Positions 1-9,871 are shown, numbered from the stretch's first letter. The stretch is 64,000 nt of DNA from Acidovorax soli (GCF_900107605.1 NZ_FNQJ01000008.1:62001-126000); one strand, 5' to 3'. Made by a program: numbers and translations. Notes: a model not told the origin generated them from the letters alone.

Positions 1-190
1 ACGCCAGCCCCGCCTCGGTGGGCACAGCGCCCTTGGCCGTGCGCTGCAGCAGCCGGGTGGAAAGCTCGCCCTCCAGGCGGCTGATCTGCTGGCTCAGGGC
101 GGACTGCACCATGTCGAGGTCCAGCGCCGCCCGGCCCATGGAGCCGAGTTCGACGATGCGGACGAAATAGCGGAGTTGGCGCAGTTCCAT
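1..190 (-). CDS. LysR-family transcriptional regulator, N-terminal part (cut by window edge)
   Basis: Reverse-strand reading from ATG 190 gives a start of MELRQLRYFVRIVELGSM followed by ALSQQISRLEGEL and LLQRT, the classic winged helix-turn-helix of LysR-type regulators. Only the first 63 residues are inside the window, so the effector-binding domain and its ligand cannot be seen. The gene is transcribed away from the FAD oxidoreductase that starts at 556. Divergent LysR/target pairs are typical, so this protein probably controls that oxidoreductase and itself from the shared intergenic region. The family assignment is firm; the target is inferred from position. Confidence 0.9.
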   Translation of the reverse strand, partial: MELRQLRYFVRIVELGSMGRAALDLDMVQSALSQQISRLEGELSTRLLQRTAKGAVPTEAGLA

Positions 191-555
191 GGGGAGCGAT
201 GGTCGCACAGTGACGCCATGCGGCCTTGGTCTATTGAATTGGAGAGCGTTTTCACGGGGGGAGATTCGGCCGCGCTGGGAGGGATGAGATGCGAGCGATC
301 CTCCGTGCGTCAGGGGTGATGGCGATTTCGGAGATGGGTGAGGGGTGGCCATCCAACAGCGACTCTCGTTTGAACTGGTCGCACCGAAGCCGCCCCGACG
401 CTGAGGTCTCGCGACCAGCGAAGAGTCATCGCCACGGGCAGTGCGCTGAGCAGACGCGCTTTGCCATACCGCTTGGCAAGGCGTGCAGACCTGTATCTAA
501 TGCGATGATCCAGGGGGTGCGACTCCGCATCAGACCGGACTGCACAGGAGAGATC
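191..555. other. Divergent intergenic region between LysR gene and FAD oxidoreductase
   Basis: These 365 bases hold no convincing gene. The oxidoreductase frame stays open upstream to 289, but the extension (start at 289) has no family-like sequence, whereas ATG 556 has a good ribosome binding site (AGGAG at 546-550). One convincing promoter for the oxidoreductase is present at 473-501. LysR operators of the T-N11-A type probably lie here, but I could not single one out. Confidence 0.6.
473..501 (+). promoter_or_regulatory. Sigma-70-type promoter for the FAD oxidoreductase
   Basis: A -35 box TTGGCA (473-478) and a -10 box TCTAAT (496-501), each matching five of six consensus bases, are separated by 17 bases. 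The predicted transcript would start near 508 and carry a leader of about 48 bases to ATG 556. This is one of the better housekeeping-type promoters in the window. Confidence 0.55.
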
Positions 556-1947
556 ATGCGTGAAACTCTCGAGACGGATTACCTGGTGGTCGGCACTGGA
601 GCGGCCGGCATGGCCTTCACCGACGCTTTGCTCAGCCACTCTGACGCCACCGTCACCCTCGTGGACCGCCGCCACGCGCCAGGTGGGCACTGGATCGAAA
701 CCTACCCCTTCGTGCGCCTGCACCAGCCCTCCGCGTTCTACGGCGTGTCGTCGGTGCCGCTGGGACGTGGCACGGTGAACCCCAGCGGCGTCAACGCCGG
801 GTTCCACGAGCAGGCGAGCGCCGACGAACTGCGCGCGTACTACACGCAGGTGTTGGACCAGCACTTCCTGCCGACCGGACGCGTGCAGCACCGGCCTTGC
901 AGCGATCACGCCATCGGGCCCGACGGACGCCACTTCATCACATCGCGCCTGACCGGCGCGGTGCAGGAGGTGCGCGTGCGGAGCAAGTGGGTCGACACCG
1001 GCTACCTCGAAGGGCGCATTCCCGCCACCAGCCCGCCGCCGTTCGAGGTGGCCGAGGGCGTGCGCTGCGTGACCGCAGGCGATGTCGTGCGTGTGACCGA
1101 CCCGCCCGAGCGGGTCGTGATCATCGGCACTGGCAAGACGGCGCTGGACACCTGTGTCTGGCTGCTGACGCAGGGCGTGCCGGCCAGCAGCATCCAGTGG
1201 ATCCGGCCACGCGAAGGGTGGTGGCTGAACCGGCGCTTCCACCAGCCGGCGGAAGGCCTGCCCGCCTTCTTCGCCGGCGTTGGCCTGCAACTGAAAGCCA
1301 TGGCGCAGGCCACGTCGGCCGACGATGTGTTTGCCCGGCTCGAGGCCGACGGCTTCTTCCTGCGGGTGGACTCCACCGTGGCGCCCACGATGAGCCATGG
1401 CGCCATGGTCAGCGAGGCCGAACTCGCCCTGCTGCGCCAGATCGGCGACGTGGTGCGGCGCGGGCATGTGCGCCGCATCGAGCGCGACCGCATCGTGTTC
1501 GACGACGGTGCGGTTCCCACCGGCCCCGGAACGCTGCACGTGCATTGCGCCGCCGTCGGCCTCGCGCGGCCGCCGCTGCGGCCGATCTTCGAGGCCGACC
1601 GGGTGACTCTCCAGCCGCTGTTCTGGAGCTTCGCCTGCTACCCCTTCGCACTGCTGGGCGTGGTCGAGGCCACCATTGCTGACACCGGCGAGAAGAACCG
1701 CATGTGCCCGCCGATCCATTACTGGGATGCGCCCCGCGACTATCTGACGGCCTACCTGGCGCTGCTGGCGCACGAGCGCGCGCGCTTGGTCCACCCCGCC
1801 GTGGTGGCCTGGGCCAAGGGCACGCGGTTGAACCCCCTGTCGGGTCTGAGCGCCCACCGCGACCACCCGCTGGTCGCGCAGACGTGGGACATCGTCAAGC
1901 AGTACGGCCCGGCGGCTGCGGGCAACCTGGTCAAGCTGCTGCATTGA
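556..1947 (+). CDS. FAD/NAD(P)-binding oxidoreductase (flavoprotein monooxygenase-like)
   Basis: This 463-residue protein begins METDYL-like ([19 protein letters not shown]), an N-terminal FAD-binding Rossmann motif, followed by a second dinucleotide motif [12 protein letters not shown] near residue 190, the usual layout of two-dinucleotide flavoprotein oxidoreductases. It also has APGGHW, the glycine-rich loop after the first beta-alpha-beta unit. The substrate is unknown; the sequence looks like the little-studied NAD(P)-binding flavoproteins often annotated as putative monooxygenases. The start at 556 is chosen because AGGAG lies at the right spacing and the Rossmann motif follows directly. 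It is divergent from a LysR gene, which suggests inducible expression. Confidence 0.75.
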   Translation: MRETLETDYLVVGTGAAGMAFTDALLSHSDATVTLVDRRHAPGGHWIETYPFVRLHQPSAFYGVSSVPLGRGTVNPSGVNAGFHEQASADELRAYYTQVLDQHFLPTGRVQHRPCSDHAIGPDGRHFITSRLTGAVQEVRVRSKWVDTGYLEGRIPATSPPPFEVAEGVRCVTAGDVVRVTDPPERVVIIGTGKTALDTCVWLLTQGVPASSIQWIRPREGWWLNRRFHQPAEGLPAFFAGVGLQLKAMAQATSADDVFARLEADGFFLRVDSTVAPTMSHGAMVSEAELALLRQIGDVVRRGHVRRIERDRIVFDDGAVPTGPGTLHVHCAAVGLARPPLRPIFEADRVTLQPLFWSFACYPFALLGVVEATIADTGEKNRMCPPIHYWDAPRDYLTAYLALLAHERARLVHPAVVAWAKGTRLNPLSGLSAHRDHPLVAQTWDIVKQYGPAAAGNLVKLLH

Positions 1948-2109
1948 AGCCCGTCACATCGACGCGCTCGACCACACCATCGGCAGACCCCCGAGACCTC
2001 GTCACGCCCAACGCCTGAGCCTTAGGGATGGTTCCGTTCCGAGGGGCTCATGCCCACCTTGCCGGTACGCGTTCTCCAACCTTGCGCAGGCCGTCCAGTG
2101 CATAAAAAA

Positions 2110-2115
2110 TACAAT
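2110..2115 (+). promoter_or_regulatory. -10 box of a probable leaderless mnmA promoter
   Basis: TACAAT lies exactly seven bases before ATG 2123, in the AT-rich stretch ATAAAAAATACAAT. Transcription would start at or next to the A of the ATG, and there is no Shine-Dalgarno sequence between. No good -35 hexamer sits 16-18 bases upstream. Confidence 0.45.
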
Positions 2116-2122
2116 CAGACCA

Positions 2123-3274
2123 ATGACTGCACCTACCAAACAGCGCGTTGTCGTCGGCCTCTCGGGGGGCGTGGACTCCGCCGTCACCGCCTACCTTCTC
2201 AAGCAGCAGGGCCACGAGGTGGTCGGCATCTTCATGAAGAACTGGGAGGATGACGACGACAGCGAATACTGCTCGTCCAACATCGACTTCGTGGACGCGG
2301 CCGCCGTGGCCGATGTGATCGGCATCGAGATCGAGCATGTCAACTTCGCCGCCGACTACAAGGACCGCGTGTTCGCCGAGTTTCTGCGCGAATACCAGGC
2401 GGGGCGCACGCCCAACCCCGATGTGCTGTGCAACGCCGAGATCAAGTTCAAGGCCTTTCTCGACCACGCCATGCGCCTGGGCGCCGAGAAGATCGCCACC
2501 GGGCACTATGCGCGTGTGCGCCAGAACCAGTCCACCGGCCTGTTCGAGCTGCTCAAGGGGCTGGACCCGAGCAAGGACCAGAGCTACTTTTTGCACCGGC
2601 TGAACCAGGCGCAGCTGTCGAAAACGCTGTTCCCCGTGGGCGAGCTGCACAAGACCGAGGTGCGGCGCATTGCCGAAGAAATCGGGCTGCCCAATGCCAG
2701 GAAGAAGGATTCGACCGGCATCTGCTTCATTGGCGAGCGGCCGTTCCGCGAGTTTTTGAACCGTTACATCCGCCATGCACCAGGCCCCATCCAGGATGAC
2801 CGGGGGCGCACGCTGGGCCAGCATGTGGGGCTGAGCTTCTACACCTTGGGCCAGCGCCAGGGACTGGGCATTGGCGGCGTGAAGGCCAAGGGCGCCGAGC
2901 TGAAGGCGGCGCTGGAGCGCGGCCAGCGCGGCGTGGGTGAGCATGCGCCCTGGTTCGTGGCGCGCAAGGATCTGGACAAGAACGTGCTGCGCGTGGTGCA
3001 GGGCCACGACCACCCCTGGCTGCTGTCGCACCGCCTGGATGCCCAGGACGCGAGCTGGTGCGCGGGCCAGGCACCCGCGCCCGGCGTTTATGCCGCCAAG
3101 ACGCGCTACCGCCAGCAGGACGCAGCGTGCACCCTTTCGGGTGCGGAAGACGGGGGCGTGTTCCAACTGCAGTTTGCCGAGAACCAGTGGGCCGTCACGC
3201 CGGGCCAAAGCGCCGTCCTCTACGATGGCGAGGTCTGCCTGGGTGGCGGCGTGATTGCGTGGGCGGCCGACTGA
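2123..3274 (+). CDS. mnmA: tRNA-specific 2-thiouridylase MnmA
   Basis: MnmA thiolates the wobble uridine 34 of tRNA-Lys, -Glu and -Gln, using ATP to activate the base and persulfide sulfur relayed by the Tus/TusE chain or a cysteine desulfurase. The 383-residue protein has the PP-loop SGGVDS at residues 14-19. The two catalytic cysteines are visible at Cys103 ([12 protein letters not shown]) and Cys201 ([12 protein letters not shown]), closely matching the E. coli positions. Length is normal, with a slightly long C-terminal beta-barrel domain. It appears monocistronic, with a probable leaderless start. Confidence 0.97.
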   Translation: MTAPTKQRVVVGLSGGVDSAVTAYLLKQQGHEVVGIFMKNWEDDDDSEYCSSNIDFVDAAAVADVIGIEIEHVNFAADYKDRVFAEFLREYQAGRTPNPDVLCNAEIKFKAFLDHAMRLGAEKIATGHYARVRQNQSTGLFELLKGLDPSKDQSYFLHRLNQAQLSKTLFPVGELHKTEVRRIAEEIGLPNARKKDSTGICFIGERPFREFLNRYIRHAPGPIQDDRGRTLGQHVGLSFYTLGQRQGLGIGGVKAKGAELKAALERGQRGVGEHAPWFVARKDLDKNVLRVVQGHDHPWLLSHRLDAQDASWCAGQAPAPGVYAAKTRYRQQDAACTLSGAEDGGVFQLQFAENQWAVTPGQSAVLYDGEVCLGGGVIAWAAD

Positions 3275-3347
3275 ACGCAGCCACCAAGTCCGCGCGTACC
3301 GCAAAAGCGCTATCCAGCGTTTGCCAATGGTTCGCCAGATAGACCGA

Positions 3348-3370
3348 CGCCGGGGCAATTGACCCCGGCG
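3348..3370. terminator. Hairpin between convergent mnmA and PEP-CTERM gene
   Basis: A perfect 8-bp stem, CGCCGGGG (3348-3355) and CCCCGGCG (3363-3370), encloses a 7-base loop. It lies between two convergent stop codons, so it could end both transcripts. There is no clear T-run on either side, so its strength as an intrinsic terminator is uncertain. Confidence 0.4.
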
Positions 3371-3391
3371 CCCGAATCTCTCGCTAGAAAG

Positions 3392-4186
3392 TCAGGTGGA
3401 CCTGCGCAGTCCCTTGAAGCCGAGGCCCAGCAGCGCCAGAGCCAACAAGCTAAGCGTTCCAGGTTCTGGAACTTGGGTGGGACCTCCACAGCCGTTGCTG
3501 AAACCCGATGCGGGTTGCGTGGTGGTACCGTCGAACGTGGCGACGACGCAGTCGAGCCGTACCTCTGCGGTGCTCGGCGCCGAGAACTGCATCCAGGTGA
3601 TGCCCGCGAACAAGTTGCCGAAGCTTGCGATGTAGCCGGTATTCTTCAACAAGTCGCCGGCCAGGTTGCCCGCGTTGACACCTTCATAGAACGTGACATC
3701 CGGTAGCGGAAGGCCATCCCAATTCGTGCCCAAGGCAAAGGTGTAGCTATGCAGCACATTCGAACCCGGAAACGTGCCCGTGCCGCCTGTAACCGTGATG
3801 GCATTCTCCGCACCTGTACCGTTGCCCGTCAGTAGGAAATAGAACGAATCCAAGGTGAACGTCCCGAACCCTGAGGCATCTGGAGCCTGGTTCGATGAGC
3901 CTTGGAGCGTTGACCCTGTCGTTGGACGCGTCATCAATGGCAGCACGCCTTGCGTGCCTTCGATCACACAACTGCCGTTGCCGCCGTTGGTGGAGTCGGC
4001 GCAGAGCGTGGAGGATTGAAGGTTGGTGGGGTCGAAGAGGAAATTTCGATCCACGTCGCTGTACCACTTCCAGCCGTTGCTGGCGTCATCGAAGTGAATC
4101 AGCTGCGTCACGGTGGTGGCCGTTGCTGCGATTGGCGCAGCCAGCACGCCAGCGGCCAGTGCCGCCACAAACATTGATTTCAACAT
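3392..4186 (-). CDS. PEP-CTERM sorting-signal protein (exosortase substrate)
   Basis: The 264-residue product has a signal peptide (MLKSMFVAALAAGVLAAPIA) and ends in VPEPGTLSLLALALLGLGF plus basic residues, the PEP-CTERM tripartite signal starting near residue 239. Such proteins are exported, then cleaved and anchored or released by exosortase, usually together with exopolysaccharide production in biofilm or floc formers. The middle is Gly/Thr/Asn/Ser-rich with a few cysteines and no catalytic motif that I recognise. AGGAGAG upstream of ATG 4186 supports the start. No exosortase or EPS locus is present in this window, so the gene is an orphan substrate. A sigma-54-like promoter precedes it. 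Confidence 0.9.
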   Translation of the reverse strand: MLKSMFVAALAAGVLAAPIAATATTVTQLIHFDDASNGWKWYSDVDRNFLFDPTNLQSSTLCADSTNGGNGSCVIEGTQGVLPLMTRPTTGSTLQGSSNQAPDASGFGTFTLDSFYFLLTGNGTGAENAITVTGGTGTFPGSNVLHSYTFALGTNWDGLPLPDVTFYEGVNAGNLAGDLLKNTGYIASFGNLFAGITWMQFSAPSTAEVRLDCVVATFDGTTTQPASGFSNGCGGPTQVPEPGTLSLLALALLGLGFKGLRRST

Positions 4187-4244
4187 GTTAGCTCTCCTGG
4201 TGATGTGAGATTTCGGTATGAAACCCCTCGCCGGGAAAAGTCAC

Positions 4245-4258
4245 GCATAACTCGTGCC
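4245..4258 (-). promoter_or_regulatory. Candidate sigma-54 (-24/-12) promoter of the PEP-CTERM gene
   Basis: Reading the reverse strand, GGCACGAGTTATGC contains the -24 GG and -12 GC elements with exactly 10 bases between them, as the sigma-54 consensus TGGCACG-N4-TTGCA requires. Predicted transcription start is near 4233, giving a leader of about 47 bases. A short palindrome ACTCG-TGC-CGAGT (4250-4262) overlaps the -24 side. PEP-CTERM genes are known to be co-regulated by PrsK/PrsR with RpoN in several betaproteobacteria, which fits. Confidence 0.5.
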
Positions 4259-4402
4259 GAGTCATGAAAATCATTTGAAATCAGTGGGTTGCTACGCAGT
4301 GGCGGCGCCATGGCCGGCCGCCTGTCAAAGATCTCGACAGCCGCGTCGTGGCATTCAGCCAGGTCATGTGGGAGCCGTCCAAATCTGATCTCGATGATGC
4401 AA

Positions 4403-4436
4403 ATGACAACGGGTGCCAGAAGGCACCCGTTGTCAT
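4403..4436 (-). terminator. Terminator of ssb
   Basis: A perfect 15-bp stem (4403-4417 with 4422-4436) encloses a 4-base loop, just 16 bases past the ssb stop codon on the reverse strand. The downstream strand continues with a short T-containing stretch (TTTGC). It is the strongest simple hairpin in this part of the window. Confidence 0.75.
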
Positions 4437-4452
4437 AGGTGGTTGATAGGTT

Positions 4453-4992
4453 TTAGAATGGAATGTCGTCGTCCATGTCGTCAAACCCCGAGGCCGCGCG
4501 CGGGGCCTGCGCCACCGGGGCGGGTGCGGGCCGGGGGGCAGGTGCTGCGGGGCGTTGCTGCATGGGGGCGGGTGCACGGCGGGGGGCTTCGTAGCCGCCG
4601 CCCTGGTCGCCGCCGTAGCCGCCGTCGTCATGGCCGCCACCCTGGCCACCCATGCCCTGGCGGCCGCCCAGCATCTGCATCTGATCGGCACGGATTTCGG
4701 TGCTGTACTTTTCCACGCCGGCCTGGTCGGTCCACTTGCGGGTGCGCAGGCTGCCTTCGACATACACCTGCGAGCCCTTGCGCAGGTACTGGCCCACGAT
4801 CTCGGCCAGGCGGCCGTTGAAGACCACGCGGTGCCACTCGGTGGCTTCCTTCATTTCGCCGGTTTGCTTGTCTTTCCACTTGTCGGTGGTGGCAATGGTC
4901 ACGTTGGCCACCTGGTCGCCACTGGGAAAAGTGCGCATTTCAGGGTCGCGGCCCAGGTTGCCGACGATGATGACTTTGTTGATGGATGCCAT
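4453..4992 (-). CDS. ssb: Single-stranded DNA-binding protein
   Basis: SSB coats single-stranded DNA during replication, repair and recombination and recruits partner proteins through its tail. The 179-residue product starts [20 protein letters not shown], an OB-fold over about residues 1-110, followed by a Gly/Pro/Ala/Gln-rich disordered linker and the acidic tip DDMDDDIPF that binds partners such as RecQ, PriA and Exo I. The open frame extends 20 codons further upstream, but homology begins at this ATG, so 4992 is chosen although the ribosome binding site is weak. Its neighbours are an MFS gene and uvrA, a linkage common in Burkholderiales. Confidence 0.97.
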   Translation of the reverse strand: MASINKVIIVGNLGRDPEMRTFPSGDQVANVTIATTDKWKDKQTGEMKEATEWHRVVFNGRLAEIVGQYLRKGSQVYVEGSLRTRKWTDQAGVEKYSTEIRADQMQMLGGRQGMGGQGGGHDDGGYGGDQGGGYEAPRRAPAPMQQRPAAPAPRPAPAPVAQAPRAASGFDDMDDDIPF

Positions 4993-5110
4993 GGTGGTGT
5001 CTTTGCCTTCAAAGGGTGAAAGCGCCGGATTTGAGGGAATTCCAGGCGCCAAAAAGCTGCATTGTGCCGCAACCGGGGGCTGCGCTCACGGCCTGCGGCA
5101 GGGCCATATT

Positions 5111-6298
5111 TCAGTGCCCGCCGCCGGCGTTGCGGCCCACGGGCTGCAGGGGCCAGGTCAGCACCAGCCACAGGGCGGTCAAGGCGGCGGTGGCGGCAAA
5201 CAGCCCGGGGGCGCCGGCCCATTTCACCAGCGCGCCGCCCAGTGCGCCGCCGGCAAACAGCCCCAGCGACTGCAGCGTGTTGTAGCTGCCCAGCGCCGCT
5301 CCGCGCACCGGCGCTGGCGCCATGCGCGACACCAGGCTGGGCTGGCTGGCCTCCAGCGCATTGAAGCCGCAAAAGAACAGAAACATCAGCGGCCCCAGCA
5401 CCCACAGCGTGGGCGTGGCGCCGCTGGTGGCCAGCGCGCCCAGGCCCAGCTGCACCAGCAGCACCAGCGCAATCGCGCCCAGCAGGGCGCCGCGCAGTCG
5501 GCCGCGCCGCTCCAGTGCAAACAGCCCGCCCATGGCCACGAACGACAGCACCACGGCCGGCAGGTACACCTGCCAGTGGTGGTCTTTGGTCAGGCCGGCC
5601 TGCACCAGCATGGCGGGCACGGCCACCCACATCGACAGCTGCACGGTGTGCAGCACGAACACGCCCAGGTTCAGGCGCAGCAGATCGGGGTGGCGCCACA
5701 CATCGGCCAGGCGGCCGCGCGGCGCGTTCTTGTGCGCGGCCGACTCTGCCGGCACCCACCACAGCACCACGGCCACGCCGGCCAGCGCCAGGGCGCAGGT
5801 CAGGCCAAAAAGGCCCGCCAGGCCGATATGGGCCGTGAGCACGGGTGCCGCCACCAGCGCCACGGCAAACATCAGGCCAATGCTGCCGCCCACCAGCGCC
5901 ATGGCCTTGGTGCGCACGGCGTCGCGCGTCTGGTCGGCCAGCAGGGCGGTGACGGCGGCCGACACGGCCCCGGCGCCCTGCAGCGCCCGGCCCACCAGCA
6001 GTCCGGTGAGCGAATCGGCCAGCGCGGCCAGCAGGCTGCCCGCCGCAAACACCAGCAGGCCCAGCACGATGACGCGCTTGCGCCCGAAACGGTCGGAGGC
6101 CATGCCCAGCGGCAGCTGCAGCACGGCCTGGGTCAGGCCGTAGATGCCCATGGCCAGGCCCACCAGCGCGGGGTCGTCGCCGCCGGGGTATTTGCGCGCT
6201 TCCAGGGCAAAAACCGGCAGCACGAGGAACAGGCCCAGCATGCGCAGCGCAAAGATCAGCGCCAGGCTGATGCTGGAGCGGCGTTCCAGCGGCGTCAT
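5111..6298 (-). CDS. Major facilitator superfamily transporter
   Basis: About 395 residues with roughly twelve hydrophobic segments. Motif A is visible as GMASDRFGRKRVIVLG in the loop between segments 2 and 3, typical of drug:H+ antiporter-like MFS proteins. The substrate cannot be told from sequence. The start at ATG 6298 (MTPLERRSS) directly precedes the first membrane segment; an in-frame GTG about 20 codons upstream (VSDITV) is an alternative, and neither has a clear ribosome binding site. It lies between ssb (same strand) and divergent uvrA. Confidence 0.85.
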   Translation of the reverse strand: MTPLERRSSISLALIFALRMLGLFLVLPVFALEARKYPGGDDPALVGLAMGIYGLTQAVLQLPLGMASDRFGRKRVIVLGLLVFAAGSLLAALADSLTGLLVGRALQGAGAVSAAVTALLADQTRDAVRTKAMALVGGSIGLMFAVALVAAPVLTAHIGLAGLFGLTCALALAGVAVVLWWVPAESAAHKNAPRGRLADVWRHPDLLRLNLGVFVLHTVQLSMWVAVPAMLVQAGLTKDHHWQVYLPAVVLSFVAMGGLFALERRGRLRGALLGAIALVLLVQLGLGALATSGATPTLWVLGPLMFLFFCGFNALEASQPSLVSRMAPAPVRGAALGSYNTLQSLGLFAGGALGGALVKWAGAPGLFAATAALTALWLVLTWPLQPVGRNAGGGH

Positions 6299-6513
6299 GG
6301 CCGTGGAGGGGTTTGCGGGGGTGGGCGAAGAGGTTGGGGGGGGCACGGTAATGTCAGACACGCTCAAAAGGGGCCGGTGGGCCTGGGCCGCAGAAGCGAT
6401 AAAGCGTTTGATTGTCCGCGATCCGCGCACAGGCTGCCCGGACGGCGCCCTGCATGGAATGCCCCGCGTCACTATCATGGTGGGTTTTTCTGCTTTCTGG
6501 CGTGCGCCCCACT

Positions 6514-9500
6514 GTGAACCCTTCCCTGCCCCAACGTCCTGCCGATGACCAGCCTTCCGGGCCCCCGGGTCTTTACCTGGGACATGCCCTGGCGCAGGCG
6601 CGCATCAGCATCCGCGGGGCGCGCACGCACAACCTCAAGAACATCGACCTGGACATTCCGCGCAACCAGCTGGTGGTGATCACGGGGCTGTCGGGTTCGG
6701 GCAAGTCCAGCCTGGCGTTCGACACGCTGTATGCCGAGGGGCAGCGGCGCTATGTGGAGAGCCTGTCGGCCTATGCGCGGCAGTTTCTGGGGCGGCTGGA
6801 CAAGCCCGATGTCGATCTGATCGAAGGCCTGTCGCCCGCCATCAGCATCGAGCAGAAGGCCACCAGCCACAACCCGCGCTCCACCGTGGGCACGGTGACC
6901 GAGATCCACGACTACCTGCGCCTGCTGTACGCCCGCGCGGGCACGCCGTATTGCCCCGACCACGGCCTGCCGCTGGCGGCGCAGACCGTGAGCCAGATGG
7001 TGGATGCCGTGCTGGCCCTGCCCGAGGACACCAGGCTCATGGTCCTCGCCCCCGTGGCGCGCGAGAAGAAGGGCGAGTTCACCGAGCTGTTCGCGCAGAT
7101 GCAGGCGCTGGGCTACATCCGCTTCCGGGTGGACGGCCAGATCCATGAGCACGAGAACCTGCCGCAGCTCAAGAAAACCGAGAAGCACAGCATCGACGTG
7201 GTGATCGACCGCGTGAAGGTGCGCGCCGACCTGCAGCAGCGCCTGGCCGAGAGCATTGAGGCCGCACTGCGCGTGGGCGGGCACGAAGGCAACGGCCGCG
7301 TGCTGGCGCTGGAGATGGACACGGGGCAGGAGCACCTGTTCAGCAGCAAATTTGCCTGCCCGGTGTGCAGCTATGCGCTGGCCGAACTGGAGCCGCGCCT
7401 GTTCTCGTTCAACTCGCCCATGGGCGCCTGCCCGGCCTGTGACGGCATTGGCCAGCGCGAGGTGTTCGATGCGGCGCGCGTGGTGGCCTTTCCGTCCTTG
7501 AGCCTGGCCAGCGGCGCCATCAAGGGCTGGGACCGGCGCAACGGCTACTACTTTGCCATGCTGGAGAGCCTGGCCAGGCACTACGCGTTTGACATCGAGG
7601 CACCGTTCGAATCACTGCCCGCGCCCGTGCAGCACGCCATCCTGCACGGCTCGGGCGAGGAAGAAATCGCCTTCAGCTACATCATGGACAGCGGCGCCTC
7701 CAAGGGCAAGGCTATCGTCAAGAAGCATGTGTTCGAGGGCATCCTGCCCAACATGGCGCGCCGCTGGCGCGAGACTGATTCAGTGGTGGTGCGCGAAGAC
7801 CTGGCCCGCTACCGCGGCACCCAGCCCTGCCCCGAATGCCAGGGCCAGCGCCTGCGCCGCGAGGCCCGCCATGTGAAGCTGGGCGAGGGGGCGCAGGCCC
7901 GCGCCATCTATGAGGTGAGCCACGCCACGCTGAGCGATGCCCATGCCTGGTTCAACGACCTCAAGCTCACCGGCGCCAAGGCCGAGATTGCCGACAAGGT
8001 GGTGCGCGAGATCGCCACGCGGCTGCAGTTTCTGAACGACGTGGGCCTGAGCTATTTGAGCCTGGACCGCAGCGCCGAGACCCTCTCCGGCGGCGAGGCG
8101 CAGCGCATCCGCCTGGCGTCACAGATCGGCTCGGGCCTGACGGGCGTGATGTATGTGCTGGACGAGCCCAGCATCGGCCTGCACCAGCGCGACAACGACC
8201 GCCTGATTGCCACGCTGCAGCACCTGCGCGACATCGGCAACAGCGTGATCGTGGTCGAGCACGACGAAGACATGATGCGCGCCGCCGACCAGGTGATCGA
8301 CATGGGCCCCGGCGCCGGCGTGCACGGCGGCCGCGTGATGGCGCAGGGCACGTACGACGAAGTGCGCGCCAATGCGCAGTCGCTCACGGGCCAGTACCTG
8401 TCGGGTGCGCGCACCATTGCCGTGCCCCGGCGCCGCACGCCCTGGCTGCCGGTGCTGGAGCCGGCCGCGCCGGTGGTCGAGGCCAAGGCCAAGTCGCGCT
8501 TTCCGCAGACCGAGGCCAGCAAGCGCCGCGCCGAGCGCATGGCCGAGCACCATGCCCGCCAGGGCGCCGTGCAGGCGCTGCGCGTGGCGGGCGCCACGGG
8601 CAACAACCTGCAGGACGTGACGGTGGATTTCCCCGTGGGGCTGCTCACCTGCGTGACGGGCGTGTCGGGCTCGGGCAAGAGCACGCTGGTCAACGACACG
8701 CTCTACAAGGCCGTGGCGCGCCAGCTGTACCGCGCGCACGACGAGCCTGCGCCGCACGAAGAGATCGTGGGCATCGAATACTTCGACAAGGTCATCAACG
8801 TCGATCAGTCGCCCATCGGCCGTACGCCGCGCAGCAACCCCGCCACCTACACCGGCCTGTTCACGCCCATCCGCGAGCTGATGGCCGAGGTCAACACCGC
8901 CAGGGAGCGCGGCTACGGCCCCGGGCGTTTTTCCTTCAACGTGGCCGGTGGCCGCTGCGAGGCCTGCCAGGGCGACGGCGTGGTGAAGGTGGAGATGCAC
9001 TTTCTGCCCGACGTGTACGTGCCTTGCGACGTGTGCCACGGCCAGCGCTACAACCGCGAGACGCTCGAAGTGCTGTGGAAGGGCAAGAACATCGCGCAGA
9101 TCCTGGAGCTGACGGTCGAGGACGCCGCCGCCTACTTCAAGGACGTGCCCACCATCGCGCGCAAGCTGCAGACGCTGCTCGACGTGGGCCTGTCGTACAT
9201 CCGCCTGGGCCAGGCGGCCACCACGCTCTCGGGCGGCGAGGCGCAGCGCGTGAAGCTGGCGCAGGAGCTATCGAAGCGCGACACCGGCCGCACGCTCTAC
9301 ATCCTCGACGAGCCCACCACCGGTCTGCACTTTGCCGACATCGACCTGCTGCTCAAGGTGCTGCACCAGCTGCGCGATGCGGGCAACACCATCGTCATCA
9401 TCGAGCACAACCTCGACGTCATCAAAACCGCCGACTGGCTCATCGACATGGGCCCCGAGGGCGGCGCGGGCGGCGGCACCGTGGTGGGCGTGGGCACGCC

Positions 9501-9576
9501 CGAGGAACTGGCGGCCAACCCGGCCAGCCACACGGGGCGGTATCTGGCACCGTATTTGGGACAGATATCTGGATGA
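6514..9576 (+). CDS. uvrA: UvrABC excinuclease subunit A
   Basis: UvrA is the ATP-dependent damage sensor of nucleotide excision repair that loads UvrB onto lesions. It shows two ABC modules: Walker [10 protein letters not shown] at about residue 58 with signature [12 protein letters not shown] at 524, and Walker [10 protein letters not shown] at 716 with signature [12 protein letters not shown] at 905. Two zinc modules are present: CPVC/CPAC at 282-309 and CEAC...CDVC from 815. With the GTG start at 6514 it has 1020 residues, longer than the roughly 940 of E. coli, partly through a basic linker before the second module. The start is uncertain, as no strong ribosome binding site is seen. I found no LexA box upstream. 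Its stop codon touches an R1 repeat. Confidence 0.97.
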   Translation: MNPSLPQRPADDQPSGPPGLYLGHALAQARISIRGARTHNLKNIDLDIPRNQLVVITGLSGSGKSSLAFDTLYAEGQRRYVESLSAYARQFLGRLDKPDVDLIEGLSPAISIEQKATSHNPRSTVGTVTEIHDYLRLLYARAGTPYCPDHGLPLAAQTVSQMVDAVLALPEDTRLMVLAPVAREKKGEFTELFAQMQALGYIRFRVDGQIHEHENLPQLKKTEKHSIDVVIDRVKVRADLQQRLAESIEAALRVGGHEGNGRVLALEMDTGQEHLFSSKFACPVCSYALAELEPRLFSFNSPMGACPACDGIGQREVFDAARVVAFPSLSLASGAIKGWDRRNGYYFAMLESLARHYAFDIEAPFESLPAPVQHAILHGSGEEEIAFSYIMDSGASKGKAIVKKHVFEGILPNMARRWRETDSVVVREDLARYRGTQPCPECQGQRLRREARHVKLGEGAQARAIYEVSHATLSDAHAWFNDLKLTGAKAEIADKVVREIATRLQFLNDVGLSYLSLDRSAETLSGGEAQRIRLASQIGSGLTGVMYVLDEPSIGLHQRDNDRLIATLQHLRDIGNSVIVVEHDEDMMRAADQVIDMGPGAGVHGGRVMAQGTYDEVRANAQSLTGQYLSGARTIAVPRRRTPWLPVLEPAAPVVEAKAKSRFPQTEASKRRAERMAEHHARQGAVQALRVAGATGNNLQDVTVDFPVGLLTCVTGVSGSGKSTLVNDTLYKAVARQLYRAHDEPAPHEEIVGIEYFDKVINVDQSPIGRTPRSNPATYTGLFTPIRELMAEVNTARERGYGPGRFSFNVAGGRCEACQGDGVVKVEMHFLPDVYVPCDVCHGQRYNRETLEVLWKGKNIAQILELTVEDAAAYFKDVPTIARKLQTLLDVGLSYIRLGQAATTLSGGEAQRVKLAQELSKRDTGRTLYILDEPTTGLHFADIDLLLKVLHQLRDAGNTIVIIEHNLDVIKTADWLIDMGPEGGAGGGTVVGVGTPEELAANPASHTGRYLAPYLGQISG

Positions 9577-9625
9577 AAATGGCTTCTCGCGCATATCCAT
9601 CAGGCGTCGAGAGCTATTGCATTGA
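9574..9625 (+). repeat. Dispersed repeat R1, copy A (3' end of uvrA)
   Basis: This copy begins at the uvrA stop codon. It shares with the other copies the order GGC(C/T)TCT, GCGC, ATCAGGCG, AGCTATT at nearly fixed spacing. Compared with copy B (13473-13528) the two align without gaps over about 45 bases, including a shared run CATCAGGCGT. It also overlaps the end of the regulator remnant on the other strand. Confidence 0.7.
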
Positions 9626-9791
9626 GGGCTGATCCATGCGTGCGTGAAGCCAGCTTGCGGTACAGCGTCTGGCGGCTGATGCCCAGCTGGCGCGTTGCCT
9701 GTGACAGGTTGCCGCGTGCGGCTTGCAGGGCCTGGTCGATGGCCGTGCTGGACAGTTGCTGCAAGCTCAATGCGCCGGGGGGTAAAGGCAT
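9600..9791 (-). pseudogene. Remnant of a sigma-54 activator (AcoR-type), Fis-like HTH only
   Basis: Reverse-strand reading from 9791 ends with DQALQAARGNLSQATRQLG and ISRQTLYRKL, a Fis-type (HTH_8) DNA-binding domain as found at the C terminus of AcoR-like sigma-54 enhancer-binding proteins. Only about 60 codons remain. The GAF and AAA+ domains, normally about 550 residues, are missing, and there is no room for them before the aldehyde dehydrogenase. AcoR-type activators commonly sit divergently beside acoD/exaC-type aldehyde dehydrogenases, so this is probably a deletion remnant. Whether the fragment is still translated is unknown; the ATG at 9791 has no evident ribosome binding site. Confidence 0.65.
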
Positions 9792-9811
9792 GGGCGCAAG
9801 GTGGGCGCCAA

Positions 9812-9871
9812 CTGTTCCAGTTCGTGACAGGTGTCGCGGCCCGGCACAGTGCGGTGTTGTCCGTCGCGACA
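9812..9871. promoter_or_regulatory. Cluster of inverted repeats, possible activator binding sites
   Basis: Three short dyads occur 65-125 bases upstream of the sigma-54-like promoter: CTGT-N11-ACAG (9812-9830), GACA-GG-TGTC (9826-9835) and TGTC-N6-GACA (9858-9871). Recurrent TGTC/GACA half-sites at this distance are what an enhancer-binding protein such as AcoR would use. No activator binding has been shown for this sequence; the assignment is positional. Confidence 0.35.

Noticed and set aside
289-555. N-terminal extension of the FAD oxidoreductase
   Set aside because: The Rossmann motif starts at ATG 556, which has AGGAG; the extension has no family-like sequence and contains the promoter.
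3300-3342. Possible further R1 copy after mnmA
   Set aside because: Shares AAGCGCT and ATAG but needs several gaps; similarity is too weak to count.
6380-6513. LexA box upstream of uvrA
   Set aside because: No CTGT-N8-ACAG-like site could be found, so SOS control is not supported by the visible sequence.
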